A stretch of 8,774 nt of DNA, taken from positions 4,280 through 13,053 of the forward strand of contig JAUNBV010000042.1 in the NCBI GenBank assembly GCA_030526885.1, read 5' to 3'. The position numbers and the translations under genes are program-made. Positions 5,061-8,774 of this stretch are shown here, piece after piece. Position 1 is the first letter of the stretch, and every line of letters begins with the position of its first letter. The notes beneath the pieces were generated by a model that saw only the letters and a list, made by a program, of their open reading frames with translations, ran no database searches and had not been told where the DNA came from. The stretch is from Syntrophomonadaceae bacterium. Its GTDB lineage: Bacteria > Bacillota > Syntrophomonadia > Syntrophomonadales > Syntrophomonadaceae.

Positions 5061-5891
5061 ATGGAGTTTTATAAAATGCAGGGCCTGGGCAATGATTTCG
5101 TAATCGTTGCCGCTGATTCATGGGATGCGGCGGACGGTTATCAGCCGCTGGCGCGGCCGGTGTGCGACCGCCATTTCGGCGTGGGCGCGGACGGGCTGGT
5201 GGTCGCCGGGCGGGATACGGAGTGCGACCTTTTCATGCGTATTTTTAATCCCGACGGCAGCGAGGCGGAGATGTGCGGCAATGTTATCCGCTGTGTGGCC
5301 CGTCTGGCTTGGGAAAATAAATGGGTAGCCTCGCCGCGGATGTCGGTGCGCACGCCGGGCGGGGCCAGATATCCCGAAATCATCCGCCGCGATGACGGCG
5401 CCCTATGGGTGCGGGTCGATATGGGGGAGCCGGTGCTTAAGCGGGAGCTGATTCCCATGCGGGGCGAAGGCGGCGCGGTGGGGGTGACCCTGACCACGCA
5501 AGCCGGGGAGTTCAAGGTGACCGCGGTGTCGATGGGCAATCCCCATGCGGTGATTTTTACGGAGGATATGGACGCGGTGCGGCTGGCCGCATGGGGCCCG
5601 TTGCTGGAGCGCCATGATGTGTTCCCGGCTAAAACCAATGTGGAGTTTGTGCAGGTATTGAATCCCGGCGAACTGCGGATGCGGGTGTGGGAGCGCGGGG
5701 CGGGCATTACGCTGGCTTGCGGCACCGGTTCCTGCGCGGCGTTGGTGGCGGCGGTGCAGAACGGCCTGGCCGAGCGCGCTGCGGTGGTGCATCTGGACGG
5801 GGGCGACCTTTTCATAGAATGGAGCGCGGAGGACGGCCATGTCTATATGAGCGGCCCGGCGGAGCATGTGTTTAAAGGCCAATTAAAATAA
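5061..5891 (+). CDS. dapF: Diaminopimelate epimerase
   Basis: Converts LL-diaminopimelate to the meso form, for lysine and peptidoglycan synthesis; cytoplasmic, cofactor-independent, two-cysteine mechanism. 276 residues, normal for the family. The N-terminal motif KMQGLGNDFV (5-14) includes N11. The first catalytic cysteine is C72 in AEMCGN and the second is C220 in TLACGTGSCA. N63 (FNPDGSEAEMCGN), N160 and H162 (MGNPHAV), N193 (TNVEF) and E211-R212 (WERGAG) match the known substrate-binding and catalytic positions. One oddity is V75 directly after MCGN, where the family usually has Gly or Ala. The ATG has a GGGGGGAAG-type site just upstream and the protein begins in register with the family. 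It is first in the cluster, and dapL follows after 19 nt. Confidence 0.96.
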   Translation: MEFYKMQGLGNDFVIVAADSWDAADGYQPLARPVCDRHFGVGADGLVVAGRDTECDLFMRIFNPDGSEAEMCGNVIRCVARLAWENKWVASPRMSVRTPGGARYPEIIRRDDGALWVRVDMGEPVLKRELIPMRGEGGAVGVTLTTQAGEFKVTAVSMGNPHAVIFTEDMDAVRLAAWGPLLERHDVFPAKTNVEFVQVLNPGELRMRVWERGAGITLACGTGSCAALVAAVQNGLAERAAVVHLDGGDLFIEWSAEDGHVYMSGPAEHVFKGQLK

Positions 5892-5910
5892 ATAACAGGA
5901 GGAATGAACG

Positions 5911-7077
5911 GTGAAGGAAAGTCGTGCTATGCAGAAGTTGCCCCCCTATCTCTTTGCCCGCATCGAGGCGAAGACGGCGGAGGCGCGGGAAAAAGGGATC
6001 GATGTCATCAATTTGGGGATAGGCGATCCCGATATGCCCACGCCCAGGCACATCATCGATGTGATGGCCCAGGAGATCTACCATCCCGAAAACCATCAGT
6101 ACCCGAGTTCGGTGGGGCTGCCGGATTATCGCCGAGCGGTGGCCGACTGGTACCGGCGGCGGTTTGGTGTCGCCCTGGACGCCAAGAGCGAGGTGGTATC
6201 GCTGCTGGGCTCCAAGGAGGGCATAGCGCACATCGCCTTTGCTTTTTTGGACCGGGAGGATATAAGCCTAGTGCCCGACCCCGGTTATCCGGTCTACAAC
6301 ATCGGCGCGTTGCTGGCGGGGGCGCAGCCATATTATATGCCGCTGCTGGAGTCCAACGGTTACAAGCCCGTGCTGGCCGATATTCCCACTGATGTGGCGC
6401 AAAAGGCCAAGCTGATGTTTTTGAATTATCCCGGCAATCCCACCGGCGCAGTGGCGGGGCTGGATTTCTTTGCCGAAGCGGTCGAATTCGCCCGCTGCTA
6501 TGATATTCTCATATGCCATGATGCCGCATATTCGGAGATGGCTTATGACGGGCTGCTGCCGCCCTCGTTCCTGCAAGCGCCGGGAGCCAAGGACCATGCC
6601 ATTGAGTTTCATTCCGTGTCCAAAACCTACAACATGACGGGATGGCGCTTGGGCTGGGCGGTGGGTAACGCTCAGGCCATCGAGGTGCTGGGGCGTTTCA
6701 AATCCAATGTGGATTCCGGCGTGTTTCAAGCCGTGCAGCGCGCGGGCATCGCAGCCTTGAACGGCCCGCAGCAGTGCGTGGATGAAATGCGCGCCGTGTA
6801 TCAGGAGCGCCGCGAGGTCGCGATAAAGGGTTTGGAAGGCATGGGCTGGAAGGTAAAACCCCCGGCGGCCAGTTTTTATTTCTGGGCTCCGGTGCCGGCG
6901 GGGCATACTTCGGCTTCCTTTGCGGAGGAAGTGTTGGAGCAATGCGGCGTCATCATAACTCCCGGCTCCGGTTACGGCCAATACGGTGAGGGTTATTTCC
7001 GCATCGCCCTGACCGTACCCAAGGAACGCATCGAGGAGGCCTTCGCCCGTATGGCGAAAGCGGGGATCAGGGGTTAG
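5911..7077 (+). CDS. dapL: LL-diaminopimelate aminotransferase
   Basis: PLP-dependent class I/II aminotransferase. It makes LL-diaminopimelate directly from tetrahydrodipicolinate and glutamate, bypassing the acylated dapD/dapC/dapE route. 388 residues. Visible motifs: N-terminal KLPPYLFARI (9-18), LGIGDPD (35-41), GSKEGI (100-105), DPGYPVY (123-129), NYPGNPTGA (172-180; N176), D204 and Y207, and SVSKTYNMTGWRLGW (235-249) with the Schiff-base lysine K238. The late YFRIAL arginine should bind the substrate carboxylate. GTG at 5911 is the start, 8 nt after a perfect AGGAGG (5897-5902). The nearby ATG at 5904 is in another frame, and the in-frame ATG at 5929 is too far from the site. The partnership with dapF supports DapL over other class I aminotransferases (aspartate or alanine type), which remain possible by sequence alone. 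Confidence 0.9.
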   Translation: MKESRAMQKLPPYLFARIEAKTAEAREKGIDVINLGIGDPDMPTPRHIIDVMAQEIYHPENHQYPSSVGLPDYRRAVADWYRRRFGVALDAKSEVVSLLGSKEGIAHIAFAFLDREDISLVPDPGYPVYNIGALLAGAQPYYMPLLESNGYKPVLADIPTDVAQKAKLMFLNYPGNPTGAVAGLDFFAEAVEFARCYDILICHDAAYSEMAYDGLLPPSFLQAPGAKDHAIEFHSVSKTYNMTGWRLGWAVGNAQAIEVLGRFKSNVDSGVFQAVQRAGIAALNGPQQCVDEMRAVYQERREVAIKGLEGMGWKVKPPAASFYFWAPVPAGHTSASFAEEVLEQCGVIITPGSGYGQYGEGYFRIALTVPKERIEEAFARMAKAGIRG

Positions 7078-7092
7078 GAGGTACGGCAAGAC

Positions 7093-7977
7093 ATGATAAA
7101 AAGCATGACCGGCTACGGCAAGAGCCAGAGCAGCAACGGCGGTTATGAAATCAGCGTGGAGATGAAGGGGGTCAATCACCGCTACTTCGACCTGCATCTG
7201 CGCATCCCCCGCCGCTACATGCTGCTGGAGGACAGGATCAAGGAAGAATTGAAGCAATATATTGCCCGCGGGCGCGTCGAGGTTGCGGTAAATGTCGAGC
7301 TAAACAGCCAATCGGCGCGCGTCCTTCAGCTTGACAAAGAATTGGCGATGGCGTATTATAAAGCTTTGAAAGATTTGGGCGATTTTCTCGATATTCCTTC
7401 CGATACCAGGCTGATAGAAATTTTTCGGTTGCCGGACGTATATCGCCTGTCGGAAAATGTGGAGGATCTCGAGGAGCTATGGGCGCTGTTGGCCCGGGAT
7501 GTGGCGGCGGCGGCCCGGAGCATGGTGCAGATGCGCGTGCGCGAGGGCGAAAACCTGTTTGAAGACATTTGCGCGCGCTGCGCCTATATATTGCAACAGG
7601 TGGAAACGCTGGAACAGCGGGTGCCGGAGGTGAATCAGGCTTACGAGACCCGCCTGCGTACCAGGCTGGAGGAGTGTTTGGCCCATGCTGCGATCAGCGC
7701 GGACGAGGGCCATATCATTCAAGAAGTGGCGTTTTTTGCTGACAAGGCCAGTATTACCGAGGAACTGGTGCGTTTGCGCAGTCATTTGCGGCAGATGGAG
7801 GAAATGCTGCGGGATGGCGATAATGTAGGCAAAAAGTGCGATTTTTTGATGCAGGAGATGTTTCGCGAGATCAACACCGTGGCTTCGAAGGCCAACGATC
7901 TTAGCATGAGCCAGATCGTGGTGGACGTAAAATCCGAATTGGAGAAAATACGGGAACAGATACAGAATGTGGAGTAG
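7093..7977 (+). CDS. yicC: YicC/YloC family endoribonuclease
   Basis: 294 residues, the usual length. The N-terminal YicC domain begins with the family hallmark MIKSMTGYGK, then EMKGVNHRYFDLHLRIPR (23-40) and ARGRVEVAV. The C-terminal DUF1732 domain has GKKCDFLMQEMFREINTV, SKANDLSMSQIVVDVK and SELEKIREQIQN, close to the family consensus. The E. coli YicC and Bacillus YloC proteins are reported endoribonucleases affecting small RNA and mRNA turnover. The AGGAGGT ribosome site (7076-7082) overlaps the dapL stop codon and lies 10 nt before the ATG, suggesting translational linkage. In Bacillota this gene is regularly followed by remA and gmk, as here. Confidence 0.94.
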   Translation: MIKSMTGYGKSQSSNGGYEISVEMKGVNHRYFDLHLRIPRRYMLLEDRIKEELKQYIARGRVEVAVNVELNSQSARVLQLDKELAMAYYKALKDLGDFLDIPSDTRLIEIFRLPDVYRLSENVEDLEELWALLARDVAAAARSMVQMRVREGENLFEDICARCAYILQQVETLEQRVPEVNQAYETRLRTRLEECLAHAAISADEGHIIQEVAFFADKASITEELVRLRSHLRQMEEMLRDGDNVGKKCDFLMQEMFREINTVASKANDLSMSQIVVDVKSELEKIREQIQNVE

Positions 7978-8002
7978 CAAATCCGGTAGGGGGCGGGTGA
8001 AT

Positions 8003-8266
8003 ATGGACGTAAAACTGGTCAACATAGGGTTTGGCAATTTGGTGGCGGCCAACCGCATAATTTCGATTGTGGGCCCCGACTCGGCGCCGATCAAACGCAT
8101 CATTCAGGAGGCCCGGGAGCAGGGTCAACTGATAGACGCCACGTACGGACGGCGCACCCGGGCGGTCATCGTAGCCGATAGCGGGCACGTCATTTTATCG
8201 GCCATTCAGCCCGAAACGGTGGCTAACCGCCTGAGCGTGAGAGAAAGCGGCAATGACGATGTCTGA
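8003..8266 (+). CDS. remA: Extracellular matrix regulatory protein RemA (DUF370)
   Basis: 87 residues. In Bacillus subtilis RemA is a DNA-binding activator of biofilm matrix operons and of osmoprotection genes, forming oligomeric rings. The sequence is nearly superimposable on the family: VNIGFGN (6-12), ANRIISIV (16-23), SAPIKR (27-32), IDATYGRRTRAVIV (44-57) and ILSAIQPETVANRLS (64-78). The arginines linked to DNA binding (R18, R50, R51) are kept. ATG 8003 is chosen because family members start three to five residues before NIGFGN. It has AGGGGG (7988-7993) 9 nt upstream. An earlier ATG at 7967 would overlap yicC and add an unconserved tail. The gene starts 25 nt after yicC, and gmk starts inside its last codons. 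Confidence 0.95.
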   Translation: MDVKLVNIGFGNLVAANRIISIVGPDSAPIKRIIQEAREQGQLIDATYGRRTRAVIVADSGHVILSAIQPETVANRLSVRESGNDDV

Positions 8267-8774
8267 GTGCCGCCCGCCTGATTATCCGGATGAGCTGCCG
8301 GGGCATCTCTTTGTGCTGTCCGGGCCGTCCGGAGTGGGAAAGGGCAGCATCAGCAGCGCGCTGGCGGCGCAGGGCGAAAAAACCGATATATCTATCTCCG
8401 CTACCACTCGTGCGGCGCGCGCCGGCGAGGTGCATGGCCGGGACTATTTTTTTATCGGCGAGGAAGAATTTTTAGCCATGATTGAGCGGGATGTATTCCT
8501 GGAACATGCGCAGGTTTTTGACCGCCGTTACGGAACCCCGCGCGATTATGTCGAGCAGCGGCTGCGCGCCGGCCACGATGTCATTTTGGAGATAGATGTG
8601 CAGGGCGCCAGGCAGGTAAGGGAGAAGATGCCGGAAGCCATCGGCATTTTTATCCTTCCGCCCAGCATGCGGGAGTTGGAACGCCGCCTCCGTTCCCGGG
8701 GCACGGATTCGGAGGGGAGCATTGCGCATCGCCTGAGGGTGGCGGAGGAAGAATTGCGGGAGCTTCACGCCTAT
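8253..8774 (+). CDS. gmk: Guanylate kinase (3' end outside window)
   Basis: Phosphorylates GMP to GDP with ATP; essential in nucleotide metabolism and supplies GTP for (p)ppGpp and c-di-GMP. 174 codons are present and the frame is open to the edge; the family is about 190-210 residues. P-loop GPSGVGKG (24-31). GMP-binding region SATTRAARAGEVHGRDYFF (49-67). VILEIDVQGARQV, then lid arginines in RLRSRGTD. ATG 8253 overlaps remA by 14 nt; ATG 8259 in the same frame would also work. Neither has a strong ribosome site, so translation is probably coupled to remA. From 8253 the P-loop follows 23 leading residues, slightly more than in B. subtilis. Confidence 0.96.
   Translation, partial: MTMSECRPPDYPDELPGHLFVLSGPSGVGKGSISSALAAQGEKTDISISATTRAARAGEVHGRDYFFIGEEEFLAMIERDVFLEHAQVFDRRYGTPRDYVEQRLRAGHDVILEIDVQGARQVREKMPEAIGIFILPPSMRELERRLRSRGTDSEGSIAHRLRVAEEELRELHAY

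Noticed and set aside
4849..5121. A 90-codon minus-strand frame overlapping the dapF start
   Set aside because: It overlaps the dapF coding start and promoter region and shows no family motif or ribosome site.
1..8774. tRNA or rRNA genes, CRISPR arrays, insertion sequences or transposase genes
   Set aside because: No cloverleaf, repeat-spacer array, terminal inverted repeats with a transposase, or rRNA-like stretch was found on either strand.

Overview
This window looks like chromosomal DNA from a moderately GC-rich member of the Bacillota (Firmicutes), probably an anaerobic clostridial or Negativicutes-type lineage. The case rests on the core block yicC-remA-gmk, on a RemA closely matching the Bacillus biofilm regulator, on LL-diaminopimelate aminotransferase (dapL) next to dapF, on strong AGGAGG-type ribosome binding sites, and on sigma-A-like promoters, one of them a perfect TTGACA-N17-TATAAT. 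The genus cannot be fixed from the sequence alone.

Layout. Positions 1-3173 (minus strand) hold most of a very large cyclic-di-GMP signalling protein. It starts with TTG and runs off the left edge after 1057 residues, in the order receiver (REC), degenerate GGDEF, intact EAL phosphodiesterase, three PAS domains and the start of a GAF-like domain. Positions 3174-3601 are non-coding. They hold a perfect consensus promoter for that gene, whose -35 lies inside an inverted repeat; a roughly 167-nt leader; and a GC-rich hairpin region on the far side. Positions 3602-4741 (minus) encode a 379-residue DUF3102-family protein with a ParB-like segment and a long coiled coil. Its coding sequence contains a 22-bp perfect palindrome flanked by one perfect and one near-perfect DnaA box. 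Positions 4742-5060 are a divergent intergenic region with a promoter for each direction and a possible attenuator hairpin in the dapF leader.

Positions 5061-8774 (plus) are a compact cluster: dapF, dapL, yicC, remA and gmk (cut by the right edge). Gaps are 15 to 25 nt, and gmk overlaps the end of remA, so the genes are probably co-transcribed. dapL makes LL-diaminopimelate and dapF epimerises it to the meso form for lysine and peptidoglycan. YicC is an endoribonuclease family, RemA is a DNA-binding regulator of matrix and osmoprotection genes in Bacillus, and Gmk phosphorylates GMP.

The cluster to the right is ordinary housekeeping. The left half is more unusual: an EAL protein with its sensory domains after the catalytic domain, a dyad-embedded promoter, and a poorly characterised ParB-like gene carrying an origin-like group of motifs.
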